NCBI GenBank assembly: GCA_013398295.1 | Contig: VZSF01000873.1 | Location: 186,001-250,000, forward strand | Direction of reading: 5' to 3' | DNA from: Chionis minor | Taxonomy: Eukaryota; Chordata; Aves; Charadriiformes; Chionididae | Length of the DNA: 64,000 nucleotides | Shown here: positions 49,486 through 61,130 of the stretch, one piece after another | How the letters are laid out: every line of letters begins with the position of its first letter | Position numbering within the stretch: position 1 is the first letter of the stretch | The notes under the pieces: model-generated | Databases searched by the model: none | Told to the model about the DNA's origin: nothing | What the model saw: only the letters and a program-made list of their open reading frames with translations | Program-made: the position numbers and the translations under genes

Positions 49486-52400
49486 GTACAAGCAATAGTC
49501 CTAAACCCCCAATATTCACTGATTTTTCAGAACACTTTCCCCCTTCCCTAGTCATTAAAGATACCAGGTTGCCCAAGCTGAGCTTCAACTAACAGCTTCA
49601 TATCCCAAGCTCTTCTGACAGATGGCCAAGGGGAGAGTATGGATAATGAATTGGCAAATGCTAAATCACTGCGCAGTGGCACTCACCCAGGAGATGGACG
49701 CAGAGAGGCAGGAGCTCAGTAAACCCACAGACACCAATATTCTGGATGAGGGAGGCCCTCAGGAGCCATAAATTCCCTCCTGCCATCGCTAGGGTATCAC
49801 CACATGCATGCTCCCAGTCACTCTATGCACTGTACCAGCCCAGCTTCTCCCCGAAACCTGCCCTTCAATTCATTTCCTGTGCACCCTCATACACAAGTGG
49901 GATCTACTGAGCTGATGGAAGACAAGAGGACCGTCAAGAGCCCCCTTAATTCCTAGGAAGCAACTCAGGACAAAGTAGCACATGTATGTGTCTTCCTAGG
50001 ACAAGGAACCAGGACACAAACCAAACGAGGGGACTAGGAGGTAACGAGCATGTAATCAGTGCTGAAGGGCACACTGCAGAGTCTATGACTTTTTTTAATG
50101 CCTGCCTTTTACAGCTTTTGCAAATTAACACACTCAGCAGGCTGGTGGGAATCTGAGTCATCTGCGACATAAAATAAATGTATTCAAATGTCAAAACAAT
50201 AGAGTTCCAATTTTTAGGAGACATATTTTTAATAGCAAAATAAATAAATTACAGTTCTAATATCTCCACTTTTACTATGTCAAAATCTAATGTTTTATTC
50301 AATAAATAAAATGTAGAATTATTAATTATACTACTTCACATTTGGTTTTAAGCCCACAAAGTAAACTAATCTCTGTGGGTACTGCAAAATCCCATTATTA
50401 ATATTGACTTTATAGATACACAAAAAAAGATAAACATTTCATAACAGAGATAAAAAAACAGAGGTATTCAAAAGATTTAAAAGATTCAAAGACAATGTTT
50501 TGTTTTGTTAATGACAAAGTATTTCTGATTCTTACTACATTTTCCCTACATGTCAAAGAAAACTTGTTGATTCAAAAGCAAGAAATTAGAACTGTGAGGA
50601 AGAAAGGAAAGCACTACTGAACTGAAATTTTACTCTTACTGTAATTTACTATTTTAAATATTTAGATGTGATGCAATAGAATGTCTCCAGCATCTTCCAA
50701 TCTGGTGCAACTGTGGGCTTTCCCTGAAAGTAGAGCTCCCGTTTGCCTCTTTCCCCTTCCTTAGCTTCCTCTCCACTACAGCTAGTAACTGTGTGGCCAC
50801 AAAGCAAGACAGTCCAGGAAGCTCATCTGACAGAAAACTTAGTCAGTCTTCTGGCAGCCTCCAAAAAAGAACCAACAGTTTTCCATCAGACCAGTTTAAA
50901 GGACTTCTCTCGCCCCAGGAAGAGAGGAGAGGAAGTGTATGAATAGGTATAGAAATGCAAGAGAAAACCACTTCTTTCTGCAGGAGCTGCAGTTGTACCA
51001 GAGAGCATCACGTCCAGCCACACGCTCAGGGCACAGTTCTAAGCTAAAAACTGACCTAATTTTATGTATATAAATAAATAAAGGACGGTGCCGACATCCC
51101 ACTTGTGCCAGAATAGCACTGATGTAGGCAGATGACCTGCAAGGTCTGGGACCTGATCAGAGCCTTAATCCTACAATGACATGGATGAACACCCAGGCAG
51201 ATGTGAAACTTTCCTGTGTTTTAGTGGAGTTTATGCTTTCTGCATCCTTCCACTCCGCGGAGACCATTTCATATTAGTCTTTTTCTTCTGACAGCTTAAT
51301 GAATAATATAACACAGTGGTCCCACAAAGGCAGCACCACAGTAAAGAAAGAGGAGTTCTCTTCCTAGTCCATTACTACTTACTAAATAAAATTAAACATT
51401 TTCTTTCTCTGTATCTGGTTTTTTCTTAGTGCCATTACTATTTACTAAACAAACCCAATCATATTACATTATCTGTTCTTTTTCTTCCCATCCTCATCTT
51501 ACTGTACACTGGAAGCATCTGGAAATCTATTGCCATTTGAATGTTCAATAACTGTACAGGCAATACTTGTCCCTTCACCCCTCTCCTCATCAGCTATAAA
51601 CACACACGAGTTAGTTAATTTTTGAAATAACCTATACAGTCACATTTTAAAATAACCTGAAGCACTTTAGCTTTCTTGGACTTTTTCAAATGCATGTCAA
51701 AACGCCGGATGGTATGAACAAACACATACAACCTGAGATATTACACAGTATTTGCCAGAATAAAATGCAATAGGAGAAGGCAAAATGGGCCAGTTCTCAG
51801 CTCTGCAAAGGCAGAGACAGAATTTAAGTAGGGAAAAAAATGCATTGAAAAAAGAAGCTTTAGAAGTCCTAGTATACTGTAAGGATGAAACATTTCATTT
51901 ATATAAGCAAAAGACAGAATGTAAATGATTACAAGTCTACAAACAATAGTCATACTACCCTTGACAGAATAACCCTTAGGCACAAAACCAGGTATCCTCA
52001 GAAGAAAGTAGAAACCAACACCTAGTAACACTTCCAAAAAACACTGTTTCCAACTGCTCTGAACTGTTTGAATTAATTTTCAAGAATGTTTTTCTGAGGT
52101 CAGGAGCAGAGCCCATGTGAAAGAATGTGATCCATTTCATTAGTCAAAAGGGAGTATTTAGTTTGGGAGGCATCAGGAATATTTAAGGGGACATATTTTC
52201 AGGTTTTTTGCAGGTTACTACCAGGAAAATTCCAGATTATTGGGACTAAATTACAGGAGAAGAAAGTGATGTGTAACTACTTAGAGGTTATAAAGGAGTT
52301 TAATATGCATTACTACACACTAAGTTTGAAAAGCAGTTAGCGTTCTTAACCAGAACTACATAAATGAGAAAGATTCCGTACGTTCATCCAAATCAGTCTG

Positions 52401-55400
52401 TACAGAATTTAATCATAATTCCAGAGAAGGAAAAGCAGCTTATCCCACCACTAACTGCATTCAAAATTTCCTCTTGCACACAGTTTCTGCAGGATGGCCT
52501 CACTGCGTGAGTGTCTTTGGCATCAGGGATGTCCACAACATGAGAAGCAGATTTCTGTACTGCTGGAAGAGCGTGGAAAGATAGTGAAGGATACATGTCC
52601 TTACCTGAATAAAAAAGGACTCTTATAGCTTATGCACACAAAGAAGCTACTCTGTATTAACTGAGGGTATGAATTTACAGCGCAAAATCAAATGCTCAAT
52701 TAGCAAAAAAAAAATCTAAACAGTTTAACTTAATGCCTTCATTTTTCGCAGATTTGCAGGAGAGAGCACACTCCCACTTCACAGTTTGTAGACAGAAAGC
52801 TCATTTAACACGGAGACGCTCATGCTGCTGATGCCAGTCCTGCCAAATCCTGCAACTGAAGATGTGAGGAAACACAGAAGATATTGCCCCTTTTGCTGCC
52901 TGCCTCACCTTCTGCCAAAAACGGCCCTTGCTGCAGCACAGTAAGCAATCTGTCCAGGCCTCCTGATGCCCCAGTTCACACTCCACTGTATTTGCTTTCT
53001 CTGAACACAAGTTTGGGCTATGTACCATTTGTGAGCTACCACAGCCGCACAGCAAGTACACGTGTTTTTCTGCTACTCTGTTCAGCAGCCTAAGGAGGAG
53101 CAGAACAGAGAACTAGACCAAAACATAGCAGGGGTTATTAGCCAGGACCTTCGGGAAGATTACTTTGAATAAGCTTTTAAAATATATCAGTTAAACCACA
53201 AATAGAATTTAAAAGTGATTGTAAAATGCTTTTGTTTAATTTACTGTAGAAGTCAGCTGAACAAACAGAAGTCCCTTCCAAATAAAAGTATCCATAACAG
53301 ATTTGAATGTCATATAATTAATACACTTCTGAAGTTAGCTCAAATTAATATTCCAGAATGTCCAGGGAGTTAATTTGGAATATTTTTTTCTGAATGTTCC
53401 TATGTATGCAAGCCTAGAGACTGCTATTCATTTTTTCTGAGGCACAAAATGCAGTGAAGACAGAGGGCTGTGTTTAGCAGCAGGCAGGAAGGTAGCTGTG
53501 AAGAAGTGTGAAGTGAAAGCATTTCAAGCAAGTATTTTTGTAAGGCACTCACAAAAATGACAAAAATGGCTCTGTTGCTTAGCTCATTTTTCAACTGAAT
53601 TACTTAACCAGACGGAAAGCCAAGATATGTGACCTTCTGTGCCAAGTAAGGTCACTTTTTTTTTATTTTTATTTTCTTTGAATAGAGTTTAGAAACTACT
53701 CTGAAAAGACAAGCAAAACTTTTGGTGAAAACTCAAGGTGAACACATTTTCTAAAGGATAATTGCATAGGCAATTACAAACATAAAACAGATTTAATCTA
53801 ACAGCACTCACATTTCTGAGAAAACACATATATTATACCAGCCCTGTATTACTGATCATTCTGATGCATACTGCAGGCCAAATTCTTCCTTGGTAAGTCA
53901 GCTCTTAAGCACACCAGAAAAAAGGAAAATTACATACCTGCACATTTTAAAGGAGAAATAGCCATGACATAACTAAATTGCTACTCTAATGAGAGCCATG
54001 GCATTTGTTTTTAGTAAGTCTTAACTTCTATAGCTAATGCTACATCCTGCTTTACTTTTCAGCATCACTATTCCCTCCCAGCAAAGCTCCAAGCGTATTA
54101 GGCAGGAGCTTAAACTTACAAACTGAATGGACATTTACGTGTCAGAAGTGAGACGGAGAAACTCTCCGCAATCGAATCCCTGCATACTGCATACTCCCCC
54201 AGCTGGTCCAACAGTGGGATACATCAGCTCGCAATTTACTGCCGGCAAAAAGGCACTTCTCAGCGTAGCTTCATTCAGGACTCCTTTAGAACAGTGGAAG
54301 GACTTTAGCAGGCTTTAGGACATGACAGATCTTACGCCCAATTTTAAGCAAAATTAAGCACATTTTTAGTGTTTAATACATGCTTACTTTTCAAGACTAA
54401 AATAGGAAGTTTTCTAGAACAAGCAGATCTAATATTACGTCTTTTGATTTTATATAATGCTTTAAAACCTCTATGTTACATCTTTAAAGTCTATAATTCT
54501 GCACACACCTGTGCAAACCTTTAGGTAAATGAATATTCCATCTTTATTTGGTTAGGCAAATCAGGTAACCACTCTCATACGTATTTATGGCGTTGGGATT
54601 TCAGGACCTATTCCTGAGAAGTGAGAGGCAACTACTTCTTCCACCCTACCACAGCGCTCAGGTTACAGAGCTCATGTGTGATCAAGGATCCTGTAATCAA
54701 TGCTGCAATCTACCACCAAAAAGTCTAATTCTCATAAATAATAAAAGCTGCTTTACACAGTGGGTATAACTGTTTCCCTTAAGGCCTAACTAAGCATCCA
54801 AGGAAGCCTTAAACCACCAAAGGTAGCAGCAAGTGTAATATGTGTTAATTAATGCTAATTTACAGCAGTTGAAAAGCACAGCAGTACAAGCCTCACCACG
54901 CAGTAGCGACCAGGGTACAAGTCTTTCAGAAAGCAAATAGTATAAAGCAACTAAGAATAAACTAGAAACAGACAGCAGCTTTTTAAAATATTTGTTGAAT
55001 CTTTTATTTCCAAAGTAATTAAACACTCAATGAGAAATGGCCAGGCTGTCAAATTATATAGCTGTGCTTATATAACAGCAACCTCTTTCCCCAGATACAT
55101 TTCAAATGGGAAAAGCTTTTTTTTAAAAAAAAAAAAGAAAACAAAACCAATACCAGGCAAAGGATTTTCCCATAAGCTTTCCAGGGAAGTCAACCTCTGG
55201 ACTAAAACCAAACATAAAAAGTTTAGCAGGAAAGGAGAATATTTCCTTAAGTTGCAAGTATGCACAGACAACATTCAGGCACAAGATAATGGTGAAAATT
55301 CTTATGTAGCTTCCAATTTATCAGGCCACAATGGACTACCACCTATTATAACAAGAATACAACATAACAATTTCTTTAAAAATACCTCAGCCGAATTCAA

Positions 55401-58400
55401 GGCACAGGCATTATATTGCGTGCTCTCTATTTCTGTCAGATTTTCATATATTAATCTTCAGTATCAGGAACAAATGCTTAAAAAGCATGAGAACATGCTC
55501 TTTTCCACAAAGACACTTTTGTCCACACAGCTATGCATGTTTTGTTCCAGAAAGCAGTAGGTAATTTCATAGAACCACAGTATTTTTGCCAAGTTTGATA
55601 GTTAACATTTTTGCTAAAATTAAAGAGTTTCAGTTTATTTATAAAATAATTACTTGGAGAAGCTAGGATATTTATTTTGAAATTTCACAAGCTGTATCAT
55701 CTTCTTGTAAGCTGAAGAAGTACAACAAAGGTTCTGTAGCCAGAAAAAGAGTTTCAAGTGTCTTGTGAAATTAGTTTTATAAAAGCTGTAAAGAGTAATA
55801 CCTGAAACACTCCAAAAACTTTTGCATAACATGAACAAAACCAAGATCTATTTTACCAATTCTTAAATCCTTTTAAAAATATTGGGAGTAATACACCTCT
55901 CTGCATGTATCGGATCATTCACAAGATTTGAGACAGTTGTTCAACATACGCCTAAAAAAAAGCATCATCTTAAACAAGATGCTGAAAAAATACCAGTTTT
56001 AAAGTTAATTTTGCATTTCAAGGTCGTGCTTAAAATCTGCTAACAAGGCACCTAAACATGTGGGGTGAGGATACAGGAGACATCAGACCTGTGGATACTT
56101 CAGTATCGCTAACACCTCTTTGCTATGACAACAGAACATCAACAATAACAGTTGTTTAGTCAGTTTTTCTGCTGACGTCTTGAAAAGCACAAACTGTGTA
56201 AGTCCTAAAGTCACTCTCTGAAACTGAAGCAAATCATTTTTCCACATTTTTCTTGCCAACAAAACATGCATAATAAAATGCATGTTTGTTTGCAAACACA
56301 GCGGAGAAAATTTGGACGGGAAAAGTCAGCAGTGAGATAGCTTATATTGGATATATGTCCATACAACCTATGTTTGGTTTTCTGTCCTACAGCCATCTGC
56401 CACAGACCATAACCTGGTGCTTCACCTTAACACATCAATGTAAAGCACAGCAAGGCTGCTGCTCCATAGACACCAAAACCACCAAAGGAGACAGAATGGG
56501 TATTATAACCATTTCCAGATAAGCAATCCCTGCTAGTGATTAAGGGTCCTGGGAGACTATACAGTTTGATCCGTTCACTTTGCTCTTTTCTACTGATTTT
56601 TAGGAAACATGTTGTAAATTTCCAATTTTTTTCCCCCCACTGTCCAGGCAGTATGGATGGGAATACTGTATAGACTTGTAGCCTATTTCCAGTTCTACCA
56701 TTAAATGATATTCAAACTATGTTACTCCTCATTTTACTAAGTCATAAAAATAAAAAAATCCAACAACTGACTTTATTTGAGCAGCTAGCCCAAATTTGGC
56801 ATCTTGGAGGTTGTTTCACTTTGAGAGACTAACTGGTAAAGTCCAGTATTCCATTAAGAGAAATTTATTTATTTACAACACAGGTATATGGGTCAGAAGA
56901 GGATGGGACAAAGGAAAAGGTGCGACAAACAAAAAAAATAAAGTTTCTAACTAGTTTATGAGCTCTTCTGTCAATAAGTATTTACACTGTTATATATGTA
57001 ATCGAGGGATGAATATTAACTAGCTAGCCTGTGAATTTTCCGAAAAAAGCTCAACCAACTACCCACAGATGCATGTGGGTAGTGATGTGATGTTATTCCT
57101 GGAAAGTCTATTCGTAACGTCCACATTTCAGAAGTGGCATCACTCACCCTCAGGCAATTGGGTACTCAAATTCTGCCTTCTGTGACATCCTTGCAATAGT
57201 TTTGACTTGTACTGGGATTGCTGTAACCAAAGTATTTTACAGAGCACTCTAATTTTTACAATTATATCAAGTAAAATAGTGACCTGATACTGTCTGCAAA
57301 ATAAATAGGATAACTAAAGTACTGATTTCCATACAAATAAGTGGATACTCTTGTTTTTGGGTATTTTGACCAAGAAGGATTAGCCCAACTTTACAGAAAT
57401 TATTTTTAAAACTATATACAATTCCAGTAAACATTTTAAGAACTTTTACAGCTTCCATTGACTAGGCATCACACAGTGGTTAATTTTTTTGCGTAAGCTT
57501 CAAGTCTATTTTCTCTATATTAAACATACAAAATCCAGGTACAGAAACATTCACTAGTTTGTCTTTGATGACATAGGAGGTGACTATTAGATTCATATAG
57601 ACAGGAAACTTGTCTTCTACCTTCATACTCAAAAAGTCTTCCCACTTTTTCAAAGATCAACATTTAAGCAATAAACAGTAGTTCGATAAAACACTAAAAT
57701 CTTGTGCAAGTATTTTCTAAAATCCATCGACACATGTAAATACACTTCATAGTAGGAAGATGTCAGAATCTATTTCTGTTATGGTCAAGAGAAAAAGACT
57801 GAAATATGAAAAAGTCTTTCTGTTTAAAGGAGCAATAAAATTTACAACTACAAGCTTCTGTTCTGTACAGAAAACTAAAAAAGGGTGAGCAGCTGTTCAA
57901 GATCAAGGAGTTTAAATCCAGGTCTTCCTCCACAAAGAATGCCTGAAGTCCTAGGAATAAAATTAGGGAGAACTCGAATTCTGCAGAGCTGACTGCAGCC
58001 TTATCAGTAAATATTCAGCCACCTCCCCTTTTGCATTGGCAGTATCTCTGATCGCTCCTATGCCAGCATCTTCATTCCTTTCTACCATATCAGAGTACTG
58101 AATGCCCTTGAATTCCACTCCTGTTTGTTGTGAGCAAAATCCTCCTCATGTTAAAACATCAGGTGGACTTTTCTCTTACCTATTGTAACTCCTGCAAGCC
58201 AGATTGCTTTATCTGGTAACTACCAAGGTGCAGTCTTTATTTTAACCTCTCATAAGGAAGAAATTTGTATCACCGTGTCCACAGCTGCTAGTCAGGAATG
58301 ATGAGTTTCACAGCTTTCAAACCTTTCCACATCATTTGAACGCACTATAAAATGGCACATTTCAAAATTATGGGCTTCCTCAGCCAGCTACATCCATGTA

Positions 58401-60399
58401 CTCTCCCTTTTATGCTTTTTCTTAATTGTTATTGCATATGGATACCTCTTGGATGTATGTAACGCATGCATGCCAGGGCAAATTTATCACGCTCACAACT
58501 TTAAGTGAGAGGAATCAATTTAAATTTACTTGGAAAAATGATAAATGAAAAAGAAATATGGTGAAGAAATTTAGTGACAGATTTCATGATTACAGCCTTT
58601 TTACCTTTGAATAACATTTACATTAGGCTGCAGCTCAGCAGAGACTTCACAATATTTACCTTAACTTTCCCCTTCATCTGACAAACAGTTCTTTGAGTCT
58701 CACATTCAAAATTAGCCGTTAAACTGTATGTTTTCTCCAATACAAGGATACTGATATCAAAGTGATACTTCAAATAAGCATTATCAAATGTGTTTCCATT
58801 TAAAAGCAGTGTCACAATATTTAAGTCAGTTTTTGCCAATCCACTTCTGATCACTCATACTGAGATACCATTTCTGTATAACAAAAAAAGATGGAGCATT
58901 TTCCCTTTACAGGCTTTAATAATTTAAAATATGTCTTTCTAGGTTCTTACACTGCAAGCAAACTTTACCTAAACCCCCCTAAAGATACATTAATATAGGA
59001 TCAAACCTAGAACCTGAGTGATGAAACAGTAAATTTTCTGACCTGTGCTAAGCCCCTGCAGTTCTCTACAGGCCTCCTATATTCTCTTTGGAGTCCCAGA
59101 CCATGGCGGAGCTCACCTAACACTAAGGAGAAGCTAGACACAGAAATCTGTAAAGCCTCTGAGATCCAGCCACCAGAGAGGAAAATATGAGCTTCCTATA
59201 TTTAAGTTGTCTCTATTTCAGAATGTCATTAGTGGAATTCTTTAAGACTTTTTTTTTTTTAACTTTAAAAGGCCTTCTCATCTTGCCTTTGCAAGGCTAT
59301 TTATGTGTGTACACATAAAATAGTTTCCCTAAAGCTTTTAGTTGTGTCATACCAGAATTTCCACTAAAAAGGTCATCAGAACTGAATGCTTATAGCTTTT
59401 AGCCACACAAAACAGCATTGTGGTTTCTTGCCTCTAGTGAAAATGTGTTACATCGGTATTTCCAATTCTGCAAGTCCTATTAAGGAGGAGAATCAGTTAA
59501 ATTGTGCATTATCCAATTTACATACAAATCCTGTATTAAAAGCCTGGCTTGAGCTAACAAAAGTCACAAAATATGACAGAAGTTATTGAACAAATTCAGT
59601 ATCCAGTTGCAGTCAGGTAAATCTAGAATAACAGCTCTGAAACAAATCAAGTTACCATGGTGTAAAGTCTGAAGTAATTGGGAACAGAACTTGGCCACCT
59701 GGCATTTACTCACTTCACTAAACCTAAAGCCCTGGAAGGGTCAAACAATGAATAACTACATAATTTGTGAGAAGAAACGTCTAGAAACCCAGGATACAGA
59801 GGTGAAACGAGGATAAATGCTCTGCTTCTATGCTGAACTTTCTGGATTTTGTTAGTATAAGCCAGGCCATGGATATTGCTTTAATATCCCACAAATATTT
59901 TCAGTGTGAGATTCCATTCATTTAAAAATAAGATGTGATTCATACAGAATTCACATGGCAGGCCCTGGAATTTTAAAGTAGCTTGCACATAACGTGCAGA
60001 TGTATAAACCTTTAAAAAAAACTTTTAACTGGGATTTCTTTTTCCCTATGATAAATGTAATTGTTTCAAATGCAGACTGGGAACAGTTGAGGACTTTAAT
60101 ATTTGTTTCTATGCCTAGTTTACGTATTTCAGAATAAACATTAAGGGCTCAAATCTGCATAGTGAGAAGGCTGTTCACAGCAGTAGTTTCTTCAAGGCTC
60201 AGAAGCTTTTCTAGGGTAGCACTTGCACCACGCAAGGCAAAGCACACCTGGAGAAAATGTACATGGAAAACACCTGGAAACGCCTGTTGAAGTTACAGAG
60301 TACACGCTGAAATGAACGTTATCTTAAAAAAAAAAAAAATTCAAACCTTAATTAATCTTCATAATATCACTTGTTAAGTATATAAAATGAAACCCCCAC
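49486..60399 (-). other. RNF144B intron 1, distal part
   Basis: AT-rich unique DNA. Noted inside: T8/A12 run (55117-55136) within a 176-codon plus frame (55030-55560), 10-bp hairpin at 57058-57083, palindrome 59300-59319, T run near 59250-59260, A run at 60326-60339. No exon, RNA gene or mobile element was recognised. Confidence 0.5.
57058..57083. repeat. 10-bp perfect hairpin
   Basis: actacccaca, loop gatgca, tgtgggtagt. The arms match fully. No function is apparent. Confidence 0.7.
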
Positions 60400-60565
60400 G
60401 GAATAACCTGGCCGCCACGCTGTGTTAGCCCTGGAGCAAACCTGCGTTCCCAAGCTCCGAGAGGAATCGCGCACAAATCCCGAAGCTGAGGAAAAAAAAT
60501 TCACCTCTTTGGCAGAAGGTAACGCAATTAACACGCGTGCCGCGAGCCAGCAATCACCGCCTGCT

Positions 60566-60569
60566 CACC
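60566..60569 (-). other. RNF144B: Candidate exon 1 splice donor
   Basis: Minus strand ctctcag|gtgagcagg, matching the donor consensus closely at the edge of the CpG island. Splicing to the acceptor at 2217 is inferred, not shown. Confidence 0.4.
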
Positions 60570-60988
60570 TGAGAGGGCGGGGGCGGAGAAGCCCACCTGC
60601 CTGCGGGCAGGGAGGGCAGCGGGCTCAGCTCCTTCCTTCCTTCCCTCCCTCTCTCCCGCAGGTGTCCGTCGGTGCCGAGGGACAACTCCGGGCCGCCCAG
60701 CGGCCGCTCGGGACGGGGGAGCGCCGGGAGAGCCACGCGCCTTGTCCTGCCTTCGGCCCTCGCCTCTCACGGCGGGGGCCCGCCGCCGGGTTTCTCCTGG
60801 ATGCGGCGCGGGCGGGACAGCGGGAGCGGCGGCCGGCGGGAAGGCGGAGGGGGGCGGCTCGGCGTCGGCGCTCTCCTTCCCCCGCTGTTCTCCTCCCCCT
60901 CAGGCATCGGCCGGCCGGGGCGGGGAGCTGGGGCCGGCGCCCCCTGCGCGCCCGTCCCGCCGCTGCGGGCGGAGGAAGCGGCGGCCCC

Positions 60989-61010
60989 GGGCAGGGCTGG
61001 GGGCGGGGGG
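60989..61010 (+). other. G-quadruplex motif in the CpG island
   Basis: Four G runs (3, 3, 5 and 6) separated by loops of 2, 2 and 1 bases on the plus strand. It fits the G3+N1-7 rule with very short loops. For a leftward-transcribed gene this is the template strand. Confidence 0.6.
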
Positions 61011-61130
61011 TGCCCCCGGGCGGCCGCCTCTTACAAAGGGCGAATTCATGGGGCGGCTGAGTGGAAGGGCTCGGTGCCGGGCGAGCGCCCGGGCTACCGG
61101 ACGGCTGGCATCTCACTCTGCAAAGAAAAG

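Larger units (their letters stand above)
60400..61130 (-). promoter_or_regulatory. RNF144B: CpG island, likely RNF144B promoter and exon 1
   Basis: Seen: an abrupt change from AT-rich intron to very GC-rich, CpG-dense DNA with GC boxes (gagggcgggggcgg at 60572-60585, ggggcgggg at 60917-60925) and no TATA box that I can see. On the minus strand a consensus donor cag|gtgagc has GT at 60568-60567, with a second candidate cag|gtgggc near 60595. Known: RNF144B has a non-coding first exon far upstream of the coding exon, and CpG islands mark such promoters. Inference: transcription runs leftward from here and intron 1 is about 58 kb. Long frames on both strands (176-212 codons) reflect missing stop codons in GC-rich DNA. 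A divergent transcript to the right is possible. Confidence 0.6.

Noticed and set aside
52801..53061. Cysteine-rich 86-codon minus frame, considered as a further RBR exon
   Set aside because: Cysteine spacing does not fit RING or IBR, and it lies upstream of the first coding exon.
60630..60661. Acceptor-like pyrimidine tract followed by cag on the plus strand
   Set aside because: It lies inside the CpG island without a plausible upstream exon; more likely a simple CCTT-rich tract in the promoter.
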